Part shown: piece by piece, positions 7,492 through 15,266 of the stretch | How the letters are laid out: the number at the start of each line of letters is the position of its first letter | Position numbering within the stretch: the stretch's first letter is position 1 | NCBI GenBank assembly: GCA_900555165.1 | Contig: USKE01000007.1 | Coordinates: forward strand, 1 to 18,467 | Length of the DNA: 18,467 nucleotides | Direction: 5' to 3' | DNA from: an uncultured Porphyromonadaceae bacterium | GTDB lineage: Bacteria > Bacteroidota > Bacteroidia > Bacteroidales > Muribaculaceae | Translations under genes and position numbers: made by a program | The notes under the pieces: generated by a model | Seen by the model: only the letters and a program-made list of their open reading frames with translations | The model's database searches: none | What the model was told of the DNA's origin: nothing

Positions 7492-8187
7492 TCAGTTGCC
7501 AAGCGACCTGAAAAAAGCTTTGAATTGCCGGTGTGTGCCATATACAGTGATATGGTCTCCGCCGGCAATTCTTGTATCCTTGTCGTCGCCGTCGATGTCG
7601 AGAGTCGTGAGGTCTTTGGCCGCTATGCCAAGTAGGTTTGTCTTCTCTTTCGGTCGCGACACCGATATGAGCCGCAGCCCCTTGAGCTCGTCGGCAAGTT
7701 CTGAAACGGCAACCCCCACAAGCGTGTCGGGCACGGCGAAGGTGGCCACATAGCTGTCGGCGTCGACGCGCAGGCTCTCCACATGCGAGTCGAGTTCCAT
7801 CTCGTTCACGAGATCACGGGCGGCGCGCTGCTCGGGCGTCACGATACGAGTCACGTCCAGTCCTTCGAGAATGGCCTGATGCAGTTCGTCAACGGCGCGT
7901 GCATAGATTTTCCTGACACCCATCTGGCGCAAAAGGGCTACGGTCTTGATGCTTGCGCCGAAATTCTCTCCGATCGCCACTATGACCAGGTCGACATTCT
8001 TCAGCGGCAGTGCGGCCAGCGATGCCGGATCGCAGGAATCAATTATGTATGCCGTGGATACATAATCCTTTATGGCGTCGACATTGGCTTTGTCATGGTC
8101 GGCGCAGATTACCTCGTGGCCAAGGTCTGTAAGGTCGCGGGCAAGGTTGCTGCCGTATATTCCGAGTCCGATTATCAGGTATCGCAT
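7492..8187 (-). CDS. trkA: Potassium uptake regulatory subunit, TrkA/KtrA family
   Basis: Cytosolic RCK protein that gates the membrane potassium channel subunit in response to nucleotides. It has 231 residues. The N-terminal Rossmann fold shows GLGIYGSNLA (7-16) and the acidic end of strand 2 in CADHDKANVDA. DLVIVAIGENFGASI follows. The C-terminal half (about 140-231) fits an RCK_C domain ending ITVYGTHRQFKAFFRSLGN. It has a single RCK unit, so it is like KtrA rather than the duplicated TrkA of E. coli. It lies 31 bases downstream of the trkH-type gene on the same strand, consistent with a two-gene operon. It faces lysC, with 14 bases between the two stop codons. Confidence 0.93.
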   Translation of the reverse strand: MRYLIIGLGIYGSNLARDLTDLGHEVICADHDKANVDAIKDYVSTAYIIDSCDPASLAALPLKNVDLVIVAIGENFGASIKTVALLRQMGVRKIYARAVDELHQAILEGLDVTRIVTPEQRAARDLVNEMELDSHVESLRVDADSYVATFAVPDTLVGVAVSELADELKGLRLISVSRPKEKTNLLGIAAKDLTTLDIDGDDKDTRIAGGDHITVYGTHRQFKAFFRSLGN

Positions 8188-8218
8188 AACAGTTCGTTTG
8201 GTTGGAGGGTTGAACGGA

Positions 8219-10084
8219 TCAGTTGATTATGATGTTTTCGTCGGGTAGGATCACCGGCGGGTCATTGTGGCGTCCGACAACGCCGACGAGGAGCGAAATC
8301 AGCCCCACGCGCCCGAAATACATCGCCACGCACAGCAATCCCTTCGACGGGGCCGAAAGGTCTGAGGTGATGCCGAGCGAGGTGCCCACCGTGAACAGTG
8401 CCGACGCCGATTCGTAGACAAGCGCCTTTACCGGCAGATGCGGCTCAAGTCCCACTAAGGTGATTGTTACGACGAAGAATGCCACTATCGAGAGGCTTAT
8501 CACGGCGTGTGCCATGCGTATCGAGCCGCGTGCGACGGTGCGGTTGTGGGCCGTCACACGGTCACGGCCAAGTATCACGGCTTTGAGGTTGAGCAGCATT
8601 ACGGCAAACGTGTTGACCTTTATGCCGCCGGCCGTCGACTGTGAGGCACCACCGATCCACATCAGCAGTATGAACATTATCACCGTGACGTCGAGGAAAC
8701 GGGCCGGATTCACCGAACTGAACCCCGACGAACGGGGCACCGTGGCATTGAAGAATGACTGCGCGGTCTTTTCCCACAGCGACATGCCGGCCAGGGTGTT
8801 GTCATATTCAAAGATAAAGAACGCCACTGCAGACAGAGCCAAAAGCCATGCTGTGGTTATCAGCACAATCCGGGTATTGAGGTCGAGCAGGTGTGCTTTG
8901 CGTCCCCTAACGGTGCGTCCGGTAACGCGGTGCCAAAGAATGCTTAATTTCCGGCGCCCTGCCTGGTAGAAGTTGACAAGGATGGGGAATCCGATGCCCC
9001 CGGCTATGACCAATATGGCTATCACGACATACACCATCTGGTTCGATTTCAGCAGAGCGGGATTCGACAGACTCCCTTCGACGTTCGAGAAACCGGCGTT
9101 GCAGAACGCTGACAGCGCGTGGAAGGCCGAGAACACCACCTCGTCATGCACGCTCATGTCGAGGGTGCCGTGCACCGTCAGGAAAATGGCCGCGGCCCCG
9201 ACGGCCTCTATGGCAAGCGTGAACGTGAGGATGTAGATGAGCGTGGGCAACAGTGAGTTGATGGTCTTTGAGTAAATCATGTCCTTGACCATCAGCTGAC
9301 TGTAGATCGAGGTGTTGCCGCTGAAGAACAGAGCAAAAAAACTTGTGAAGGTTATTACCCCCACGCCACCTACCTGTATCATCAGAGCAAGCACCACGAG
9401 TCCGGTGGGGGTAAAGGTCTGCGAGACGTCGAGTGTGGTGAGTCCGGTGATGCATACGGCGCTTGTGGAGACAAACAGCGAGTCAATGTAATTTATCGGG
9501 ACAACGGTGCAGCGCGGCATCATCAGCAACAGCGAGCCGATGATCACCAGCACGAAGAAACTGCCGGCAAGGATGAGCGACGGGTTGGTGTGGCGTCCGA
9601 GCAGTTTGATGATTCCGAAACTGAAATCGACGAACGCGTAGGCCCCCAGGGCGAGATACAGCAGGGGGCGGCCGTAGGCTATGTGTTCCAGCCAGGGAAT
9701 CCACGGGTTTTCGGGGTGCGGATAAAGCAGCGGCAGCAGGGTCACCAGCACCAGACCCTCGACAATCCATTTTATGACGCGGGTCTGTCGCACGGTGTTT
9801 CTGAAATCAAGCAACAGATTGTAGAGAATGTTGACGATGAACACACCCTGTATCACACGCATGCAATGGTGGAGTGAGTTGACTTCGAGCGCTGACCGCT
9901 CGAACCCGAACAGCAGGGTCAGGATGGTCAGGCACGCCACCGACGCCAGGAAAGTGATCACGTCGAGCACGGCCGAGCCGGTGCGTATGAGTGCCGTAAA
10001 ACGTGTCGTGAGACGTCTGTAACCGCGTATGAACCGCTGCCACAGACGTCTCACGTCAGTATATGTGATGCCTGGAAGTGCCAT
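8219..10084 (-). CDS. trkH: Potassium uptake channel subunit, TrkH/KtrB family, with N-terminal membrane extension
   Basis: Inner-membrane potassium translocating subunit of 621 residues. The core (about 170-610) shows four pore loops with the selectivity glycine: SAVCITGLTTLD (208-219), SAFCNAGFSN (325-334), TVPRSSGFSSVN (448-459) and FTVGTSLGITSD (564-575). The family motif GGASQSTAGGIKVNT (478-492) and the end motif MYFGRVGLISLL (588-599) are present. KtrB proteins are often near 450 residues. Here about 165 extra N-terminal residues carry roughly four hydrophobic segments (about 38-60, 78-93, 105-121, 138-160), a layout I recall in other Bacteroidetes. Start at ATG 10084 (MALPGITYTDVRRL). 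It precedes trkA by 31 bases. Ion preference and sodium coupling cannot be read from the sequence. Confidence 0.93.
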   Translation of the reverse strand: MALPGITYTDVRRLWQRFIRGYRRLTTRFTALIRTGSAVLDVITFLASVACLTILTLLFGFERSALEVNSLHHCMRVIQGVFIVNILYNLLLDFRNTVRQTRVIKWIVEGLVLVTLLPLLYPHPENPWIPWLEHIAYGRPLLYLALGAYAFVDFSFGIIKLLGRHTNPSLILAGSFFVLVIIGSLLLMMPRCTVVPINYIDSLFVSTSAVCITGLTTLDVSQTFTPTGLVVLALMIQVGGVGVITFTSFFALFFSGNTSIYSQLMVKDMIYSKTINSLLPTLIYILTFTLAIEAVGAAAIFLTVHGTLDMSVHDEVVFSAFHALSAFCNAGFSNVEGSLSNPALLKSNQMVYVVIAILVIAGGIGFPILVNFYQAGRRKLSILWHRVTGRTVRGRKAHLLDLNTRIVLITTAWLLALSAVAFFIFEYDNTLAGMSLWEKTAQSFFNATVPRSSGFSSVNPARFLDVTVIMFILLMWIGGASQSTAGGIKVNTFAVMLLNLKAVILGRDRVTAHNRTVARGSIRMAHAVISLSIVAFFVVTITLVGLEPHLPVKALVYESASALFTVGTSLGITSDLSAPSKGLLCVAMYFGRVGLISLLVGVVGRHNDPPVILPDENIIIN

Positions 10085-10134
10085 GTCGTTATGTCACTAT
10101 AACAACCGGGCCGCAGATATTTATTCTGCCTGTG

Positions 10135-11001
10135 TCATTTTATTTTCTTCAGCTCGAAACCGCAGTTGAGGCCGTCGTAGCTGTTGAGCAGCTGGCTCAC
10201 GGTCTTCAGTGTCGACTGGCCGGTGATGCTGGCTACGGCATCGACGAGTTTTATGAGTTTCGAGGCGTCGAAGGTGATGGTCATCGAGTTGATCTGTTTC
10301 TCGACCTGGGCGTTCATGTTGCCTACGGGTATCTTGCCCAAGGCCTTGAACGAGAACACGAAGTTGCCGGTCGAGCCTTCGGGCGCCACTGAGTATGTCC
10401 CGGTAGCCGTGATGCGGGGGAGCTTGAACACAAATGTGCTGTCGGCCGAGAACGTGACCTCAAGGTTATTCATGCCAACCTTCTGGTAATAGGGGGCGAT
10501 CTTGCTGTTGATCATGCCTGAGGCGGCGGCGCCGCCGGCTTTCTGCAGCAGGTTGTCGCTCTGGAACGTTACGGCAGGCTGTGAGTATTTCCATTCGCCC
10601 ACGAGATCGGCAACGGTAAGTTTGTCGGTGGAGGTGAGGCCGTTCAGCAGGCCCGACAGGCCTGAAAGCAGGGATGAGGCGCTGCCCTGGCTCTGGCTGT
10701 TTGTGCCGGACGATGACCCCTGACCCCCTCCGAGAGCGCCTCCGAGTCCCTGGAGCAGACTGCCGAGGCCGCCCGAACCGGTGCTCTGGTTTTGGGTAGA
10801 GGTACCCGTTGTGCCGTCGGGTGTGGCTGAGGTATTGTTTTGCGCAGGGGTTTCTGTTGTCTGTGTGGTCTGGCTGTTCTGCCGGTTCTGGGCGGCCTGT
10901 GCGGCTCCGCGCAGAAGTTCGGTGAGATCGGGTGAGGCCGATGCGTTCAGGCTGCCGAAAGCAGCGCATACCAGCAGTGTAAAAAGTAATTTTTTCATCA
11001 T
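10135..11001 (-). CDS. Secreted DUF4923 family protein
   Basis: Exported protein of unknown function. From ATG 11001 it has 288 residues, MMKKLLFTLLVCAAFGSLNA then SASP, a signal peptide with likely cleavage after ASA. The following ATG at 10998 is equally possible; a TTG at 11022 lies upstream of the predicted transcription start and is unlikely. Residues of about 30-125 are low-complexity, rich in Gln, Asn, Ser, Thr and Gly (QSTGSGGLGSLLQGLGGALG is one stretch). The C-terminal part starting at LTVADLVGEWKYSQPAVTFQ matches what I know of DUF4923 from Bacteroides. A family role is not established. It lies upstream of trkH on the same strand (50-base gap without a clear terminator), and diverges from the envelope operon. 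Confidence 0.85.
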   Translation of the reverse strand: MMKKLLFTLLVCAAFGSLNASASPDLTELLRGAAQAAQNRQNSQTTQTTETPAQNNTSATPDGTTGTSTQNQSTGSGGLGSLLQGLGGALGGGQGSSSGTNSQSQGSASSLLSGLSGLLNGLTSTDKLTVADLVGEWKYSQPAVTFQSDNLLQKAGGAAASGMINSKIAPYYQKVGMNNLEVTFSADSTFVFKLPRITATGTYSVAPEGSTGNFVFSFKALGKIPVGNMNAQVEKQINSMTITFDASKLIKLVDAVASITGQSTLKTVSQLLNSYDGLNCGFELKKIK

Positions 11002-11019
11002 TTGATTATTAACTTGCCG

Positions 11020-11050
11020 CAAATTTAACCAAAATCTGTTATCATGACAA
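11020..11050 (-). promoter_or_regulatory. Promoter of the DUF4923 gene (TTG-N20-TAAATTTG)
   Basis: The minus strand has TTG (11048-11050), a 20-base spacer, then TAAATTTG (11020-11027), matching TAnnTTTG. Transcription would start near 11013, about a dozen bases before the ATG pair at 10998/11001. This helps choose the start codon. Confidence 0.65.
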
Positions 11051-11194
11051 CTTTATGTCTAAAGTCTTGGTGAAATAACCGTGTTTTGTGATATTTTATG
11101 ATATAAGGAAGATGAAAGCCGTTATGTATGGCAGTATCGTGCGGCTTAAAACATTTTAACAATAGGTCAATGTGAATATTTGTAAAAAAAGCCG

Positions 11195-11202
11195 TACCTT
11201 TA
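11195..11202 (+). promoter_or_regulatory. Possible -7 box of the envelope operon
   Basis: TACCTTTA sits in the context gccgtacctttacaaa, one base off TAnnTTTG, and resembles the gtacctttgca context common at Bacteroidales starts. No good -33 TTG is found at the expected distance. The leader would be about 40 bases before ATG 11250. The surrounding divergent gap (11002-11249) holds nothing else I recognise. Confidence 0.4.
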
Positions 11203-11249
11203 CAAAAATTTTGCAAAGTCATCACTGACGTTTCGTAACGTCCCATGAT

Positions 11250-11987
11250 ATGATAAGAAAGATATTGATATTTCTTGCTTTGGCGTTTGCCCTCGGCGCG
11301 GTTGACGCGGCGGCCCAGGTTGAGTTCAAAAGAGGACTCGAGCAGGTGTCGTTCATCCCCAAAGGGCAATGGATCACAGGCGTGAGCGTGAGCTTTTCGC
11401 AATCCAACCAGAACAGATACCAGTTCCTGATAATCGAAAACCTCTCGGGCGACGCCTATACATTCAAGGTGAGCCCGATGCTGATGTACGCTTTCAAGGC
11501 CGACATGGCCGCGGGTGGCAAATTCGCATATACTCGCACCCGCACCCGTCTCGACCAGGCCGACATCGTGCTTGACTCGGAGTCGGATTATGGTGTCGAC
11601 AATCTTTATGCCATTTCGCAGAACTATTCGGCAATGGCGTGTTTCCGCAACTATTTCAGTCTCGGCAAACAGCGCCGTTTCGGCTTTTTCAACGAGGTGC
11701 AGCTGCAGATAGGCGGCGGACAGTCTAAAATCTGCAACGGCCGCGGGGTGGACCTCACCGGCACTTTCGAAGACAACTGGAACGTAAACATCGGCCTGGC
11801 GCCGGGCATGATAATGTTCCTGAACAACTATTCGGCCATCGAGGTCAATGTGGGCGTGCTCGGTTTCAACTACAATCACACAAAGGCCACGACCGACCAG
11901 ATATATCTGGCCAAGCGAGAGTCTAAATCGGCCAACTTCCGCATCAATCTTTTCTCGATTATGTTCGGTGTGGCGTTTTACCTGTAA
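11250..11987 (+). CDS. Putative outer-membrane beta-barrel protein, paralogue A
   Basis: Not a family I can name. It has 245 residues. The signal peptide is MIRKILIFLALAFALGAVDA, with likely cleavage near AAAQ. The mature part is built of alternating hydrophobic and polar strands with many aromatics, and ends in GVAFYL, with a C-terminal aromatic-rich strand as in outer-membrane barrels. It shares clear blocks with the next gene: FIPKGQW (35-41), a central FRNYFSLGKQRRFGFFNEV, and a C-terminal SANFRINLFSIMFG. These blocks suggest tandem duplication. The next gene starts 12 bases after its stop, so it opens a four-gene operon. Its function, perhaps in partnership with the lipoprotein, is inference only. 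Confidence 0.8.
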   Translation: MIRKILIFLALAFALGAVDAAAQVEFKRGLEQVSFIPKGQWITGVSVSFSQSNQNRYQFLIIENLSGDAYTFKVSPMLMYAFKADMAAGGKFAYTRTRTRLDQADIVLDSESDYGVDNLYAISQNYSAMACFRNYFSLGKQRRFGFFNEVQLQIGGGQSKICNGRGVDLTGTFEDNWNVNIGLAPGMIMFLNNYSAIEVNVGVLGFNYNHTKATTDQIYLAKRESKSANFRINLFSIMFGVAFYL

Positions 11988-11999
11988 TTCCCCGATGAA

Positions 12000-12890
12000 A
12001 TGAAAAAGACAATCATCATCATGCTTGTGGGCCTTGTGGCCGCTGTGATGCCGGGGAAGGTACAAGCCGACATCATCGACAAGGTTCCGGTGCTCGGATC
12101 CATGGCGCGCTCGCCGAAGATAATGCTCGACAGTCTGGCGCTCACGAATCCCGACCTTAAGGAAACCGTTATCGTAGGGGGTGACACCGTACCCATCATT
12201 CTCCCCCAGAAAAACTATGGCCGTTATGACCGAGGTCTTTACAACTATCTGTTCATACCCAAGGGGCAGTGGTCGTTCGGCCTGATGGCCTCATATGGCG
12301 AATTCAGTACCGATGACTACCAGCTCCTCTCGGTGCTCACGAATCTCGACCTGAAGGTGAAGGCCTACTCCATCCAGCCCTCGATCTCATATTTCATCGG
12401 CAACAATCAGGCCATAGGCCTCAAGTTCAACTACACCAAGATGAATCTCGACATGCCCTCGATGGGTCTCGACATCATGGCCGACATGTCGTTCACGCTC
12501 TCTGACGTGAGCTACTACTCGAACAACTACACCACATCGGTGTCATACCGGAACTATGTGGGTCTGGGGCGTCAGCGTCGGTTCGGCGTGTTCAACGACG
12601 TTGACCTGTCGTTCGGTTCCGGGTCGTCGAGGTTCAAACGCTATTACAACGGCGAACTGCGCGACACCCGCACCAATTCGGTCACCGCATCGCTGAATTT
12701 TTCGCCGGGTCTGTGCGTGTTCATAATGGACTATGTGAGTTTCAATGTGTCGTTCGGCGTGTTTGGCGTGCAGGTGCATCACGAGAAACAGCATACCAAC
12801 GGATACCTTGACGGCACGCGGTTCTCGTCGGGAGCCAATTTCCGATTCAACATCTTCAACATCAATTTCGGCATGGCCGTCTACATCTGA
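12000..12890 (+). CDS. Putative outer-membrane beta-barrel protein, paralogue B
   Basis: It has 296 residues, with signal peptide MKKTIIIMLVGLVAAVMPGKV and then QADIIDKV. It is a paralogue of the preceding gene: FIPKGQW (85-91), YRNYVGLGRQRRFGVFNDV in the centre, and SGANFRFNIFNINFGMAVYI at the end. It carries about 55 extra residues between the signal peptide and the barrel start (roughly 24-80), with no homology I recognise. Alternating strands and the aromatic-rich C-terminus support a barrel of perhaps 10-12 strands, which is an estimate. Gaps of 12 bases on both sides argue for co-translation with paralogue A and the lipoprotein. No known family can be named. Confidence 0.8.
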   Translation: MKKTIIIMLVGLVAAVMPGKVQADIIDKVPVLGSMARSPKIMLDSLALTNPDLKETVIVGGDTVPIILPQKNYGRYDRGLYNYLFIPKGQWSFGLMASYGEFSTDDYQLLSVLTNLDLKVKAYSIQPSISYFIGNNQAIGLKFNYTKMNLDMPSMGLDIMADMSFTLSDVSYYSNNYTTSVSYRNYVGLGRQRRFGVFNDVDLSFGSGSSRFKRYYNGELRDTRTNSVTASLNFSPGLCVFIMDYVSFNVSFGVFGVQVHHEKQHTNGYLDGTRFSSGANFRFNIFNINFGMAVYI

Positions 12891-12902
12891 TCTGTATATA
12901 TC

Positions 12903-14480
12903 ATGCCCAGACATATAACTGACCGGTTTTTAATTGCTCTGACAGCATTGCTGGCGCTTGTGGCCACAGGCTGTATAAAGAACGACATACCATATCCGCG
13001 CATACAGGCCAACTTCACCGAGTTCGAGGCCGAGGGGCTTGCGTCGCCAGCGGCCATAGACACCGTTAACCGCATCATCACGCTCAGCCTTACGGAAGAG
13101 GCCGACATCCGCGCGGTAAACGTGACCTCATACGCCATCTCGCCGGGCGCCACCCTTGAGTACGGCAACCTCGCCGAACCTCTGAACCTCACCCGCCCGT
13201 ATGTGGTGACACTGTTCCGCTATTACGGCTACGACTGGGTGATACGCGCCGAGCAGACCATCGAGCGCTATTTCACGGTCGAGAACCAGATCGGTGCCAC
13301 TGTCATCGATGCCACCGCGCGCCGTGTCATCGTCACTGTTCCCGAATCGTCGGGGGCCTCGAAAGTAAAGGTGCTTTCACAGAAACTCGGCCCGCAGGGC
13401 TCACTTGAGACACCCTATCTTGTGGGTCAGACGGTAGACATGACCGAACCTGTCATCATCGACGTGCAGGCCTGGGGCGAGCGCCAGCAGTGGGAGGTAT
13501 TCTGCGAGACGGTCAAGAGCACCGTCAACACCCAGTCGGTCGATGCCTGGACCCAGGTGGCCTGGGTGTACTGCTCGGCTGTAGAGGGGCGTGACAACGG
13601 TGTGGAATACCGCAAGGCCGGTTCCGAAGAGTGGACCAAGGCTCCCGCATCGTGGATTACCGACAACGGCTCGACTTTCAGCTGCCGCCTGATAAACCTT
13701 ACCCCCGAGACCGAATACGAGACACGTGCATATTCAGATGATGAACGTGGCGCCGTGCTCTCGTTCACTACCGGCAACATGCCGTTCATCCCCAACATGA
13801 GTTTCTCCGAATGGTCCAAGCCGGGCAAATTCTGGTGCCCCTGGGCCGAGGGTACCGAACCCTACTGGGATACCGGCAACAAGGGCGCGGCCACGCTCGG
13901 CGACGGAAACGTCTTCCCCACCGACGACACCTCGACCGGCACCGGACAGGCATGTCTAATGCAGACCCGTTTCATCGGCATCGGCGTGCTGGGCAAACTC
14001 GGCGCGGGCAGTATCTTTGCCGGCACATACATGAAGACCGTGGGCACGAACGGCGTGCTGTCGTTCGGACGCCCCTTCGACATGCGCCCCACAAAACTGC
14101 GCGGCTATGTGAAATACAAGTCGGTGCCTATTGACTACGCACAGGCACCCTATGAAAATCTCAAGGGGCAGCCCGATACCTGCATCATCTGGTGCGCGCT
14201 TGTGGATTCAGCCGAACCGTTCGAGATTCGCACGTCGCCATCAGACCGGCACCTCTTCAATCCCGACGGCCCGGAAGTGATTGCCTACGGCAGTTTCCAG
14301 TCGGGCAAGGATATTCCGTCATACGTTCCGTTCGAGATTGAACTCAACTATCGGTCGACCTCGCGTGTTCCGAAATATATCCTCATGGTGGCTTCGGCCA
14401 GCAAATACGGCGACTATTTCACCGGGGGCAACGGCTCTGACCTGTATATTGACGATTTCGAGCTGTTATACGATTACTGA
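12903..14480 (+). CDS. PCMD domain lipoprotein with N-terminal Ig-like modules
   Basis: Probable lipoprotein of 525 residues. Signal sequence MPRHITDRFLIALTALLALV is followed by the lipobox ATGC with Cys24; IKND follows, a weak match to Bacteroidetes surface-export signals. Residues about 30-200 look like two Ig-like beta modules (for example TVNRIITLSLTEEADIRAVN and ATARRVIVTVPES). Residues about 205-290 resemble a fibronectin III module ending TPETEYETRAYSDDERGAVL. From about 291 (NMSFSEWSKPGKFWCPWA) to the end (LYIDDFELLYDY) it fits the PCMD (putative carbohydrate metabolism) domain, which has a jelly-roll-like fold. PCMD proteins are often placed at the surface, but catalysis is not established. 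Flanked by barrel genes at 12 and 30 bases. Sugar binding is inference. Confidence 0.85.
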   Translation: MPRHITDRFLIALTALLALVATGCIKNDIPYPRIQANFTEFEAEGLASPAAIDTVNRIITLSLTEEADIRAVNVTSYAISPGATLEYGNLAEPLNLTRPYVVTLFRYYGYDWVIRAEQTIERYFTVENQIGATVIDATARRVIVTVPESSGASKVKVLSQKLGPQGSLETPYLVGQTVDMTEPVIIDVQAWGERQQWEVFCETVKSTVNTQSVDAWTQVAWVYCSAVEGRDNGVEYRKAGSEEWTKAPASWITDNGSTFSCRLINLTPETEYETRAYSDDERGAVLSFTTGNMPFIPNMSFSEWSKPGKFWCPWAEGTEPYWDTGNKGAATLGDGNVFPTDDTSTGTGQACLMQTRFIGIGVLGKLGAGSIFAGTYMKTVGTNGVLSFGRPFDMRPTKLRGYVKYKSVPIDYAQAPYENLKGQPDTCIIWCALVDSAEPFEIRTSPSDRHLFNPDGPEVIAYGSFQSGKDIPSYVPFEIELNYRSTSRVPKYILMVASASKYGDYFTGGNGSDLYIDDFELLYDY

Positions 14481-14510
14481 TCACTTTAAAGACACACTAA
14501 ACATACTGAC

Positions 14511-15257
14511 ATGAAAATCGCAGACATGATAAAGGGCGCGGTGCTCGGCTGTGCCGTCTGTGCCTCGGCTCTTACAGCCTCGGCCGACTCGCTTATGTTC
14601 GACAATCCCGACAACAAGGCATATTTCGGTGCCCGCGTGGCTCTCGACATCTCGTCGGCCGCAAACGGTGGCGACTTCTACAGCAACAAGACCGGTTTCG
14701 CCGTCGGGGCGATCTACAATATCCCTATCAGGGCCAATTTCTATTTCGAACCCGGGCTTTCGCTCTTCTATGACGTGTTCGGCACAATGATACTTAAGAT
14801 GGATTACCCCAGCTCAGCCCCCGGAAGCACTATTGAACCGGGCAGCCCCGATGACCTGGAGGGTGCCAGAATGTACCAGATTGACGGCACGATCCGCAAC
14901 CTCGGTTTCCGCGTGCCGCTGAACTTCGGCTATCATTTCGATTTCGGCGAGGATCTGCGTGTAAGGGTGTTCACCGGCCCCCAGATCAACGTGAGCTACT
15001 TTGCCCGCTATTACCAGAACCGCACCTACACGCCGTTCAGCGGCGAGATAAAGTCGTCGTCGCGCTCGGCGTTCGGCACCGGCGGTTTCAAGCATTTCGA
15101 CGCACAGTGGAACATCGGCGCCGGCCTTGATTACGGCAATTATTCGATTGACCTGGCCGGCTCTATCGGCATGACGCGCCTCTGCGACGCAGTCGAGCCG
15201 TTCCGCAAGAACATACGCCGCAACATCTTCTCGATAACCCTCGGTTATAACTTCTGA
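14511..15257 (+). CDS. Outer-membrane beta-barrel protein, PorT-like
   Basis: It has 248 residues with signal peptide MKIADMIKGAVLGCAVCASA ending about TASAD. The mature part has features of the small 8-10 strand barrels named PorT or OMP_b-brl_2 in Bacteroidetes: AYFGARVALDISSA near the start, GFAVGAIYNIPI, FYFEPGLSLFYD, LGFRVPLNFGYHFDFG, VRVFTGPQINVSY, and a final strand RRNIFSITLGYNF ending in Phe. PorT takes part in type IX secretion in Porphyromonas, but many relatives have no such role, and no other type IX gene is here. It is the last gene of the four-gene operon (30 bases after the lipoprotein) and converges on radC with only 9 bases between stops. Confidence 0.82.
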   Translation: MKIADMIKGAVLGCAVCASALTASADSLMFDNPDNKAYFGARVALDISSAANGGDFYSNKTGFAVGAIYNIPIRANFYFEPGLSLFYDVFGTMILKMDYPSSAPGSTIEPGSPDDLEGARMYQIDGTIRNLGFRVPLNFGYHFDFGEDLRVRVFTGPQINVSYFARYYQNRTYTPFSGEIKSSSRSAFGTGGFKHFDAQWNIGAGLDYGNYSIDLAGSIGMTRLCDAVEPFRKNIRRNIFSITLGYNF

Positions 15258-15266
15258 AGACTCATT

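Noticed and set aside
11025..12065. 346-codon minus-strand frame opposite barrel A
   Set aside because: Antisense to a gene with a signal peptide, paralogue motifs and operon spacing. It also includes the AT-rich promoter region.
14511..15257. Evidence of a type IX secretion system from the PorT-like barrel
   Set aside because: A single PorT-like barrel is not enough. No other Por or Gld genes and no type IX C-terminal signal proteins are in the window.
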